Shown here: positions 1 through 6,912 of the stretch, piece by piece
How positions within the stretch are numbered: the first letter of the stretch is position 1
Layout of the letters: each line of letters begins with the position of its first letter
From: an uncultured Prochlorococcus sp.
GTDB taxonomy: Bacteria > Cyanobacteriota > Cyanobacteriia > PCC-6307 > Cyanobiaceae
Length of the DNA: 64,000 bases
Assembly (NCBI GenBank): GCA_902571335.1
Contig: CACGBT010000002.1
Coordinates: 93,609 to 157,608 of the forward strand
Direction of reading: 5' to 3'
Position numbers and translations under genes: made by a program
Notes under the pieces: generated by a model
Told to the model about the DNA's origin: nothing
The model's input: the letters and a program-made list of their open reading frames with translations, nothing else
Database searches by the model: none

Positions 1-509
1 GTACTTGTGATAGCTCATCTTGGGACGCTATGTATTTAGCTATGTTCTGGGCATTAAATTTACTAGCATGGGTAACTTTTTACTGGCATTGGAAACATCT
101 AGCAATATGGCAGGGTAATGTTGCGCAATTTAATGAGTCAGGAACTTATCTAATGGGTTGGTTCAGAGACTATCTATGGTTAAACTCTGCTCAACTTATT
201 AACGGATATAATCCATTTGGGGTAAACTCATTATCTCCTTGGGCTTGGATGTTCCTATTCGGTCACTTAGTTTGGGCTACTGGTTTCATGTTCCTAATAT
301 CATGGCGTGGTTACTGGCAAGAATTAATTGAAACATTAGTCTGGGCACATCAGCGTACTCCAATTGCTAACCTTGTTGGCTGGAGAGATAAGCCAGTTGC
401 TCTTTCAATTGTTCAAGCTAGATTAGTTGGGTTAGCACATTTCACCATTGGTAACATTCTCACTTTTGGTGCATTTGTGATTGCATCAACTTCTGGTAAG
501 TTTGGCTAA
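1..509 (+). CDS. psaB: Photosystem I P700 apoprotein A2, C-terminal part (partial)
   Basis: This is the 3' end of psaB; the gene begins before the window and the reading frame starts at base 3. PsaB is one half of the PsaA/PsaB heterodimer that binds P700 and the antenna chlorophylls in the thylakoid membrane. The visible 169 residues match the family end to end: the FYWHWKH segment, the NGYNPFG stretch, the [19 protein letters not shown] helix and the terminal ASTSGKFG. The last transmembrane helices are intact and the stop is at 507-509. It is followed by a clear hairpin terminator. psaA would be expected upstream, outside the window. Identification is certain. Confidence 0.97.
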
Positions 510-527
510 ATTTCCTTTAAATAATAC

Positions 528-562
528 AAATCACCACTTCTGTGGTGATTTTTTTTGTTTTT
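528..562 (+). terminator. Rho-independent terminator after psaB
   Basis: A 10-bp perfect stem (AAATCACCAC at 528-537 pairing with GTGGTGATTT at 542-551) closes a TTCT loop. It is followed by an almost unbroken T run to about 566. It lies 18 bases after the psaB stop and ends the psaB transcript before the glycosyltransferase gene. It is the clearest intrinsic terminator in the window. Confidence 0.85.
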
Positions 563-611
563 TTTTAATGCTATAAATTAAGTTAAAATTATATAAATAT
601 ATCAAATATAA

Positions 612-1574
612 ATGTCAGATATAAAACAATTAATTTCTATTATCATCCCTGTTTTCAATGAAAGTGAGAGTATTGGTTTTTTATTGGATGAAGTTATAAA
701 TGTAATGTCATTACATAAATTTAATTTTGAATTGATTGTTGTAAATGATGGTTCTAAAGACAATACTCAACAAGTATTAAAACAATTAATTCTCAAAATT
801 AAAGAATTGTCAGTGATTTCCCTTCGCAAAAATTATGGGCAAACTGCAGCAATGTCAGCTGGCTTTGATAACTCTAAAGGCAATATTGTCATTACTTTGG
901 ATGGTGATTTACAGAATGATCCAAATGATATTCCGATATTAATTTCAGAAATCAATAATGGATACGATTTGATTTGTGGATGGAGGTTTGATAGGAAAGA
1001 TAAATTAATTAATAGAAAGATACCATCAAAAATAGCGAATAAATTAATAGCTCGCGTAACAGGTTTGAAGTTGCATGATTATGGATGCTCATTAAAAGCT
1101 TTTAAGAAAGAAATAATTGATGATATTAAATTGTATGGAGAACTTCACAGGTTTTTGCCCGTCTTAGCAAATATTGAAGGTGCAAGAATCAAAGAAATTA
1201 AAGTCAATCATAGAAGCAGGCAATATGGATCTAGCAAATATGGAATAGATAGAACTTTTAGAGTTTTAATGGATTTACTAACTGTTTGGTTTATGACTAA
1301 ATTTTTAACAAGACCGATGTATGGATTTGGTTTTTTTGGAATCATAAGCATTTTGATTAGCCTTGCAATGAGTTCGTATTTGATAGTTTTAAAAATAATG
1401 GGTGAGGATATTGGAAATCGTCCGTTGTTAATGTTTGCTTTAATATTGGGAATTGCTGGGGTTCAATTATTTAGTTTCGGATTATTGAGCGAACTTTTAA
1501 TTAGAACATATCATGAAAGTCAAAGTCGTCCAATTTATAGAATAAGGTCAATAAGTAGTGCCAATAAAAATTAA
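612..1574 (+). CDS. Family 2 glycosyltransferase, membrane-anchored (GtrB/DPM1-like)
   Basis: This 320-residue protein has an N-terminal GT-A domain (about residues 1-225): SIIIPVFNES nucleotide-binding start, VVNDGSKDNT, and LDGDLQNDP carrying the acidic metal-binding motif. Two hydrophobic helices follow (about 233-260 and 270-295). This architecture is typical of GtrB/ArnC/DPM1-like enzymes, which transfer a sugar from a nucleotide donor to polyprenyl phosphate on the cytoplasmic face of the membrane. The acceptor and sugar cannot be told from sequence. It sits between psaB and psaI/psaL, an odd place for a sugar transferase. The ArnT-like transferase at 26600-28153 would be a plausible user of such lipid-linked sugars, but they are not linked on the map. 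Confidence 0.85.
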   Translation: MSDIKQLISIIIPVFNESESIGFLLDEVINVMSLHKFNFELIVVNDGSKDNTQQVLKQLILKIKELSVISLRKNYGQTAAMSAGFDNSKGNIVITLDGDLQNDPNDIPILISEINNGYDLICGWRFDRKDKLINRKIPSKIANKLIARVTGLKLHDYGCSLKAFKKEIIDDIKLYGELHRFLPVLANIEGARIKEIKVNHRSRQYGSSKYGIDRTFRVLMDLLTVWFMTKFLTRPMYGFGFFGIISILISLAMSSYLIVLKIMGEDIGNRPLLMFALILGIAGVQLFSFGLLSELLIRTYHESQSRPIYRIRSISSANKN

Positions 1575-1578
1575 ATTT

Positions 1579-1971
1579 TTACTTGAATTTCCTTATTAAT
1601 AAAGCTGAAAGTTTAACCACTTCAGGAGACATATCTCTTAAGCCTTGTCGTAAAATTGATAATGTTGATTTATCGGACAATTCTTCCGCAATTTTTAATG
1701 CTTTTAATTTGTCTTCTGTATTTCCCTGGAAAAGACTAAACATTTTATTTCTTTGAGAATTTTTATAAAATAATGAGTACTTTTTTGCTTCGTGATTGTA
1801 TAAAAAACTTTTTTTATTAGATAGTAATTTATTGTTATTTTTTCTATGATTTTTTAATTTATCAAAATGTAATCTGCCCTTATTTATAAACTTTCTAAAG
1901 CTTCTTTTTTTTAAAACTAGAAGTAATATTCCTATGAAAACAATAAGTACAATTGCGAAAAAATTTAACAT
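1579..1971 (-). CDS. Small membrane-anchored protein with a HEAT-like tail
   Basis: I do not recognise this 130-residue protein. Residues 2-22 form one hydrophobic helix (FFAIVLIVFIGILLLVL). A very basic, Asn/Lys-rich linker follows, and the last 45 residues (from about DKLKALKIAEELSDKS) look like one or two HEAT/ARM-type helical pairs. It probably anchors a small helical domain at a membrane. It converges with the glycosyltransferase (4 bases between the stops) and faces away from psaI, so it is probably transcribed alone. No function is claimed. Confidence 0.65.
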   Translation of the reverse strand: MLNFFAIVLIVFIGILLLVLKKRSFRKFINKGRLHFDKLKNHRKNNNKLLSNKKSFLYNHEAKKYSLFYKNSQRNKMFSLFQGNTEDKLKALKIAEELSDKSTLSILRQGLRDMSPEVVKLSALLIRKFK

Positions 1972-2040
1972 GTAAAAAGTTAATAATTTTTATATCATCC
2001 AGTAATAAAATTAACACTATTTCGCAGATAAATACTAAAG

Positions 2041-2060
2041 TGTTTAAAGATGTTTAAAGA
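2041..2060. repeat. Tandem 10-bp direct repeat before psaI
   Basis: The 10-mer TGTTTAAAGA occurs twice back to back (2041-2050 and 2051-2060), ending 3 bases before the psaI start. It lies in the 5' leader or ribosome-binding region. It could be a simple slippage duplication or a duplicated leader element. Confidence 0.7.
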
Positions 2061-2063
2061 ACT

Positions 2064-2177
2064 ATGCCATCTGATTTACCAAGTCTTTTACCCTCAATTT
2101 TTGTTCCATTAATTGGTATAGCAATGCCTGCTGTTTTTATCGTATTGATTGGAAGATTTATTACAGCAACTGAATAA
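2064..2177 (+). CDS. psaI: Photosystem I reaction centre subunit VIII
   Basis: Reading the bases gives a 37-residue protein beginning [20 protein letters not shown] and ending GRFITATE. This is PsaI: a short lumenal N-terminus, one transmembrane helix and a short polar tail. PsaI helps hold PsaL in the photosystem I complex and so supports trimer formation. Its length matches the usual 36-40 residues. It lies 28 bases upstream of psaL on the same strand, the classic psaI-psaL pairing, so the two are very likely cotranscribed. Confidence 0.93.
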   Translation: MPSDLPSLLPSIFVPLIGIAMPAVFIVLIGRFITATE

Positions 2178-2205
2178 ATTATTAAACACTAAACTATTAA
2201 AAAAC

Positions 2206-2805
2206 ATGAGCGACTTTCAAAAATCATTCTCAGAATCAACAAGTTCAATTAAGTTTGATGAGAAATACATAGATAATTCTGTACAACCAAATGATATTGG
2301 TGTTGCAGAACAATGGGCAGTAAAAACTGTTGCTGATCCATTTGTTGGTAATTTAGCCACCCCAGTTAATAGTGGCTATTTTACAAAAGCTTTTATAAAT
2401 AATTTGCCTTTTTATAGAGAAGGTATTTCTCCTAATTTTAGAGGGTTAGAAACTGGAGCAGCTTTTGGATATCTCCTATACGGTCCTTTCACTATGACTG
2501 GCCCACTAAGAAATTCTGAATTTGCTCTAACTGCTGGACTTCTTGCAGCTATTGGAGCTGTTCATATTTTGACAGCACTCTTAGTTCTTTATAATGCACC
2601 CGGTAAGGCACCTAATGTTCAACCTCCAGATGTGACTGTTAATAATCCGCCAAAGGACTTATTTACAAGAGCTGGTTGGGCTGATTTTACAAGTGGATTT
2701 TGGTTAGGAGGCTGCGGTGGAGCTGTTTTTGCTTGGCTACTTGTTGGGACATTGCACTTAGATACCATAATGCCAATTATTAAAAATATTTGGACTGCTG
2801 GGTAA
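2206..2805 (+). CDS. psaL: Photosystem I reaction centre subunit XI
   Basis: PsaL is the subunit at the threefold axis that joins photosystem I monomers into trimers in the thylakoid membrane. The 199 residues contain the family features: [41 protein letters not shown], and three hydrophobic helices ending in a glycine-rich [16 protein letters not shown] segment. An ATG at 2149 is also in frame, but it overlaps psaI and would add a 19-residue tail unlike the family. The ATG at 2206 (MSDFQKSF) is therefore taken as the start. The N-terminal extension before the first conserved block is somewhat long and Ser-rich. Confidence 0.95.
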   Translation: MSDFQKSFSESTSSIKFDEKYIDNSVQPNDIGVAEQWAVKTVADPFVGNLATPVNSGYFTKAFINNLPFYREGISPNFRGLETGAAFGYLLYGPFTMTGPLRNSEFALTAGLLAAIGAVHILTALLVLYNAPGKAPNVQPPDVTVNNPPKDLFTRAGWADFTSGFWLGGCGGAVFAWLLVGTLHLDTIMPIIKNIWTAG

Positions 2806-2870
2806 TTCCTAAATAAAAGAATAAGTAATATTTATAATTTAATTTGAAATTAAAGTGTTAGCTCTACTTA

Positions 2871-3629
2871 CTAACGTATTGTTCTGTCCCATCTATAATT
2901 TCTAACAACTCTTCCTGCAGAAATAAGCTTAGATTTATAATGCAATGAGATTTTATCATTAGACTGTTTTAGGGTATCTAATCCTATTCCATTTCTACCA
3001 AAATCCTTTCCAGAGCTATGGTAATACAAACCGTCTCCTTTGTAGATTCCAATATGATCACATTTTTCTATATTTCCAAAAAATAAAAGATCTCCAGGTC
3101 TTAGAGCTGCATAAGACTCTTTGAAATAAAAAAGATGTTTACAAAAACTTTTTATTTGATAAGAGTCTCGAGGTAGATGAATTCGATGCTTTAAAAAAGC
3201 AGTCTGAATTAAACCTGAACAATCAAAATTGGGTCCTAATGTTCCTCCCCAAAGGTATTCATTAGTTAACTCAGCTTGATCCTTGATCCATTTTAAAATC
3301 GAGGTAATTTTATCTTTCATAAGGAAGTGCTCATTTTTTAAACTTTCAGTTTTATTTAATTTATATTTTTCAATAATCAATCCATCTAAATTTATCCAAC
3401 AGATGTAACCATCTTCATATAGTTGAACTAATATTCTTGAGAATTTATGGTTGTTTTGATAAAAATTTGGATAAATAAGCCTAAAAATTCTATTTTTAAA
3501 TATTTCAGTAACTAATTTATTTTCTGTTTCATTTTGATATCCAGAAATATTAACTTTTAATTTCCACCAAATAGTTTTTGAAAAATTAGTTTGTTTAAAT
3601 AGTGAGATAGGATTTTTATAATTTTCCAT
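2871..3629 (-). CDS. NlpC/P60 family peptidoglycan cysteine peptidase
   Basis: This 252-residue protein has an N-terminal SH3-like region (about residues 15-95) and a C-terminal NlpC/P60 domain (about 110-245). The catalytic cysteine is in DCSGL (C137). The histidines are in CDHIGIY (H192) and YYHSSG (H204), and the supporting Trp-Gly-Gly (YLWGGT) is present. The SH3b plus NlpC layout is that of the structurally known cyanobacterial peptidases AvPCP/NpPCP, which cut the gamma-D-Glu to diamino acid bond in cell-wall peptides. I infer the same substrate class. No obvious signal peptide is seen, so it may act on recycled muropeptides. It is divergent from the beta-lactamase-like gene with only 3 bases between start codons. 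Confidence 0.88.
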   Translation of the reverse strand: MENYKNPISLFKQTNFSKTIWWKLKVNISGYQNETENKLVTEIFKNRIFRLIYPNFYQNNHKFSRILVQLYEDGYICWINLDGLIIEKYKLNKTESLKNEHFLMKDKITSILKWIKDQAELTNEYLWGGTLGPNFDCSGLIQTAFLKHRIHLPRDSYQIKSFCKHLFYFKESYAALRPGDLLFFGNIEKCDHIGIYKGDGLYYHSSGKDFGRNGIGLDTLKQSNDKISLHYKSKLISAGRVVRNYRWDRTIR

Positions 3630-3632
3630 ACA

Positions 3633-4541
3633 ATGTCCTTTTACTATTTAAGTAAAGAGATGGGTCTAGCCCTAAATGAAATTTTAGGGAGAGTATTTTC
3701 TCATAATAAAGATTTTTCAAGAGAAGATATTGCAATAACTTGGATTAATTATAAAAGTGAAAATAACAGTGTATTTAAAGGCTTTGGAACTGGTATTAAT
3801 AATAAAAATATGGTTTACCCTGCCAGCATAGTCAAGTTGGTTTATGGCCTTGCTGCATTTTATTGGATTAAAAAAGGAAGTTTACTATTATCAGATGAAC
3901 TTAATGATGCTGTAATGAAAATGCTGTCTTTCTCAAGTAATAATGCAACAAGCTTCTTAATTGATTTACTTACAGGAACAACAAGTGGACCTTGTATTGA
4001 AGGGGAATTATGGAAAACTTGGAAATATCAAAGAAGTATAATAAATGATTGGCTACATGATTTACATTGGGACGAATTAAGGGGTATAAATTGCTGTCAG
4101 AAGACTTGGGATGATGGACCATATGGTCGTGAAAAAGAATTTTATGGGCATGACAATAACAATAGAAATGCTATGAATTCTGATTCAGCTGCAAGGGTTT
4201 TGGAGGAAATTATGATTCATATTGATTATCAAAAAAATGACTTGAATTTACGAAGTTTTTTACAAAGAAATTTAAATAAAGTTGTTCGTAAAAACGATCC
4301 TATTAATCAAATAGATGGTTTTTTGGGTGAAGGATTACCAGAAACCATTAATCTTTGGAGTAAGGCAGGCTTAATGTCTGAAGTTAGACATGATTCAGCT
4401 TGGTGGACTAATAGTCAATCTCTACAGACTTTATTAGTTGTTTTTTGTAATGGAGAAAAATATTCCAAAGATTCTTCCTTCTTACCATTAATAGCAAAAG
4501 AAGTATATGAATATAATAAGAGATATAATTTTAAGAATTAA
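3633..4541 (+). CDS. Class A beta-lactamase-like serine hydrolase
   Basis: The 302-residue protein has the three motifs of the penicillin-binding/class A beta-lactamase fold in order: S-x-x-K as SIVK (S65, K68), an SxN-type element (SNN near 102-104) and a KxG-type element (KAG near 243). No signal peptide is visible. Such cyanobacterial proteins are usually called beta-lactamase-like; a role on peptidoglycan peptides is at least as likely as antibiotic hydrolysis, because the third motif is KAG rather than KTG/KSG. The head-to-head NlpC/P60 gene supports a cell-wall role. An ATG at residue 10 (base 3660) is an alternative start that would leave more room for a leader. Confidence 0.78.
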   Translation: MSFYYLSKEMGLALNEILGRVFSHNKDFSREDIAITWINYKSENNSVFKGFGTGINNKNMVYPASIVKLVYGLAAFYWIKKGSLLLSDELNDAVMKMLSFSSNNATSFLIDLLTGTTSGPCIEGELWKTWKYQRSIINDWLHDLHWDELRGINCCQKTWDDGPYGREKEFYGHDNNNRNAMNSDSAARVLEEIMIHIDYQKNDLNLRSFLQRNLNKVVRKNDPINQIDGFLGEGLPETINLWSKAGLMSEVRHDSAWWTNSQSLQTLLVVFCNGEKYSKDSSFLPLIAKEVYEYNKRYNFKN

Positions 4542-4750
4542 AGTAAATCGTCTAGATAATTAGAATCTAATTTATCAGTATAGGCTTCATATGGTAACAT
4601 CATTACCTCTTCAGAATCTAGATCATTCATAATCCATTCTCTATATTCTGCTAACAAACTTTTTCTATCTTCATTATGTAATTCAAAAATACGCAATGCT
4701 GTATCTTTAAAATTTTCTTTAATTAAATTTTCAATTTCTTTTTTCCTCAT
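4538..4750 (-). CDS. Small acidic hypothetical protein next to the recombinase-like gene
   Basis: A 70-residue protein of unknown function, mostly helical by composition, with a highly acidic C-terminal half (MNDLDSEEVMMLPYEAYTDKLDSNYLDDLL). No known motif is visible. Its start is 1 base after the stop of the recombinase-like gene on the same strand, so the two are almost certainly one transcript. Its 3' end overlaps the beta-lactamase-like gene by 4 bases, tail to tail. Tight coupling suggests a shared role with the recombinase-like protein, but that is inference only. Confidence 0.6.
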   Translation of the reverse strand: MRKKEIENLIKENFKDTALRIFELHNEDRKSLLAEYREWIMNDLDSEEVMMLPYEAYTDKLDSNYLDDLL

Positions 4751-4751
4751 T

Positions 4752-5426
4752 TTATGTTAATTCTCTCTCCAAAATTACTCTTCTTATTGTTGACAATGCA
4801 ATTCCAGTTTGTGATCTGATTGATCGATATGAATATCCCTCATTACGCAATCTGATTACTAAAGATTCCTTTAATGGACTTATTTTGGGCCTTCCTCCTA
4901 GATTACTTCCAGATAATTTTTTACGTAATAGTTTTTCTTTTTTTCTTTCACCTAAACTTTTCTCTTCCAAATTATCTAATTCACATAGAATTTCAAAAAT
5001 TGAAGAATTTGCTTTAGACGTTTCATTAGCCGCAAAAAAACCAGTCAAAGTTCGCAATGTAATATCATTATTAATGAGTTTGTTTATTGTCCTCAAACAT
5101 TCTTTTTTATTTTTAAATGCTCTGTCAAGCTTAGTAATTATAAATTGATCACCTTTAGATAAGCAATTTATAGCTTTGTTGAGTTCGGGTTTGGTTTCTT
5201 CATCTAAACTTATAAATTCAGAGAAAATTAAACTGCAACCTTCTTCCTTTAAAATTTTTATTTGCTCTTCTAAATATTCATATTCATTATGAGTAGCTCT
5301 AGCATAACCTATTGCTTTAGAGTTTTTATTTTTTTCAGATAGTAAAAGACGTTTTCTTTTAAATTTAAAAGTCAATGTTTTATTACATATATTTTTAACT
5401 GTATCAATTAATATATAAAAAAACAC
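4752..5426 (-). CDS. Serine-recombinase-like protein with degenerate active site
   Basis: The 224-residue protein has a basic N-terminal extension (1-37), a resolvase/invertase catalytic-type domain (about 38-165) and a Hin-like helix-turn-helix tail (about 178-218, GGRPKISPLKESLVIRL and GIALSTIRRVI). The fold match is clear from GYARA, the central KLDR and the long helix. The catalytic motif ARVS-T is ARAT-H here, so the nucleophilic Ser is Thr45. The KLDRLGR motif is KLDRAFK, so the second Arg is Lys105. Strand cleavage is therefore doubtful; the protein may act as a DNA-binding protein. No invertible element or flanking insertion sequence is visible nearby. Codon use and AT content look like the neighbours, so it appears resident rather than newly acquired. 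Confidence 0.75.
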   Translation of the reverse strand: MFFYILIDTVKNICNKTLTFKFKRKRLLLSEKNKNSKAIGYARATHNEYEYLEEQIKILKEEGCSLIFSEFISLDEETKPELNKAINCLSKGDQFIITKLDRAFKNKKECLRTINKLINNDITLRTLTGFFAANETSKANSSIFEILCELDNLEEKSLGERKKEKLLRKKLSGSNLGGRPKISPLKESLVIRLRNEGYSYRSIRSQTGIALSTIRRVILERELT

Positions 5427-5718
5427 TTTTTAGTACAAAAAATATTAACTAAACTTGATAATCTATAATAAAAATGAGTAAAAAATTGTTCTTATATCTA
5501 TATTAAAAATAACGTTCTACATACTGTTTGATATTTAGTTAATAGAACAAAAAATATTTTGTAAGTTGTAACTTGAATTAGGATTTTAAAATTATCAATG
5601 GACTAGTTAAATTCATTTATTTTTTGACATCTATTGAGTAGTCTTCATTTCTGAAATTATTAATAGTTAATTCAAAATGTTTTTAGTAAAATAAGAATAA
5701 AGGCTAGAAAAAATTAAT
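5427..5718. other. 292-base intergenic region, recombinase-like gene / lipA
   Basis: Divergent promoter region between the minus-strand recombinase-like gene and plus-strand lipA. No open reading frame above about 10 codons, tRNA or terminator was found. It contains an inverted repeat (ATTAACTAAA at 5444-5453, TTTAGTTAAT at 5534-5543) and a short dyad, AAGTT-GT-AACTT (5563-5574). The base composition is extremely AT-rich, so these repeats may be chance. Confidence 0.5.
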
Positions 5719-6612
5719 TTGACTAATAATTCCAATAGTTTAATTTCAAAACCTGATTGGTTAAGAGTAAAAGCTCCGCAAGTTGAGAGAATTGGCAATA
5801 CTGCAAATTTGTTAAATGATTTAAATCTCAACACTGTATGTCAAGAGGCAAGTTGTCCAAATATTGGTGAATGTTTTGCAAGTGGTACTGCCACTTTCCT
5901 CATAATGGGTCCTGGCTGTACTAGGGCATGTCCATATTGCGATATTGATTTTGATAGATCTAAAAGAGAATTAGATCCAACAGAACCATATCGTTTAGCC
6001 GAAGCTGTTTATAGAATGCAACTTAAACATGTCGTAATCACTTCAGTTAATAGAGACGATCTTGAGGATGGTGGCGCATCTCAATTTTTTAAATGTGTTT
6101 ATCAAGTAAGAAAAAAATCGCCTGAAACTACTATTGAGCTCTTAATACCTGATCTTTGTGGCAACTGGAAAGCGCTTGAAAAAGTTCTTGATTCAAACCC
6201 AAACGTTTTAAACCATAATATTGAGACTGTGTCTTCGCTATATAAAAAAGTACGACCTCAGGGTAAATATGAGAGAACTCTTGAGTTGCTTAAAAGGACC
6301 AGAGAATATTCTCCAAAAGTTTATACAAAGTCAGGTTTTATGCTTGGTTTAGGGGAAAAAGATGAGGAGGTCTTAAGTCTTCTTAAGGATTTAAAAAGTA
6401 ATTTCGTTGATATTGTTACTATTGGCCAATACTTATCTCCTGGCCAAAATCATTTACCTGTGCAAAGATTTGTGAGTCCCTCAAAATTTAATTATTATAA
6501 AGTTTTCGGGGAAAAAGATTTGGACTTTATGCAAGTAGTTAGTTCTCCTTTAACTCGTAGCAGTTACCATGCTGAAGAAATTCAAAAACTTATGAAAAAG
6601 TATCCAAGATAG
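5719..6612 (+). CDS. lipA: Lipoyl synthase (radical SAM)
   Basis: LipA inserts two sulfurs into protein-bound octanoyl groups to make lipoyl cofactor for 2-oxoacid dehydrogenases and the glycine cleavage H protein. Both iron-sulfur clusters are visible: the auxiliary set [12 protein letters not shown] (C41, C46, C52) and the radical SAM CX3CX2C set CTRACPYC (C67, C71, C74). The C-terminal RSSYHAEE block carries the conserved Ser that ligates the auxiliary cluster. The start is TTG at 5719, with no better ATG upstream. Length (297 aa) is normal. It converges with the YciI gene, with only 6 bases between stops. Confidence 0.97.
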   Translation: MTNNSNSLISKPDWLRVKAPQVERIGNTANLLNDLNLNTVCQEASCPNIGECFASGTATFLIMGPGCTRACPYCDIDFDRSKRELDPTEPYRLAEAVYRMQLKHVVITSVNRDDLEDGGASQFFKCVYQVRKKSPETTIELLIPDLCGNWKALEKVLDSNPNVLNHNIETVSSLYKKVRPQGKYERTLELLKRTREYSPKVYTKSGFMLGLGEKDEEVLSLLKDLKSNFVDIVTIGQYLSPGQNHLPVQRFVSPSKFNYYKVFGEKDLDFMQVVSSPLTRSSYHAEEIQKLMKKYPR

Positions 6613-6618
6613 TCATTT

Positions 6619-6912
6619 TTATTTATTTGAATCTATCCACTCATTTAATTTCCACTCAACTAGATCATTTTTAATCATTGGATCATTCTTAATGATTTTT
6701 AGTGCATTTTTATAGTTATTCATCTCAAGAATAAGTAATCCGCCGTCACCTGGCCTCTTTAACTCATCTACTAAAAAACCACTTTTTATATTAATTCCCT
6801 CTTTTTTTAATTTTTTTATCCACTTAATATGTTCGTTAATTATGTTTTGTTTTAAATCATGATTAATTAGGTATTCTTTTTTTATGATTTCAGTTTTTAT
6901 AAAGAAAGGCAT
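6619..6912 (-). CDS. YciI family protein
   Basis: This 97-residue protein has the ferredoxin-like alpha/beta layout of the YciI family: an N-terminal strand, a helix with the conserved His (NEHIKWIKKLKKEG), the SGFLVDE strand and the GGLLILE strand, then a C-terminal DP-containing segment (KNDPMIKNDLVEW). YciI proteins are small dimers of poorly known function; some act as dehydrochlorinase-like enzymes. It starts directly at the end of gltB on the same strand (no gap), so it is probably the last gene of the gltB transcript. A link to glutamate metabolism is not established. Confidence 0.85.
   Translation of the reverse strand: MPFFIKTEIIKKEYLINHDLKQNIINEHIKWIKKLKKEGINIKSGFLVDELKRPGDGGLLILEMNNYKNALKIIKNDPMIKNDLVEWKLNEWIDSNK

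Noticed and set aside
3633..4541. A genuine antibiotic-resistance beta-lactamase
   Set aside because: No signal peptide, KAG in place of KTG, and a cell-wall neighbour make a resistance role unlikely; call kept as beta-lactamase-like.
4752..5426. Evidence of a mobile element or prophage around the recombinase-like gene
   Set aside because: No terminal repeats, integrase partner, phage genes or tRNA-end duplication nearby, and base composition equals the surroundings.
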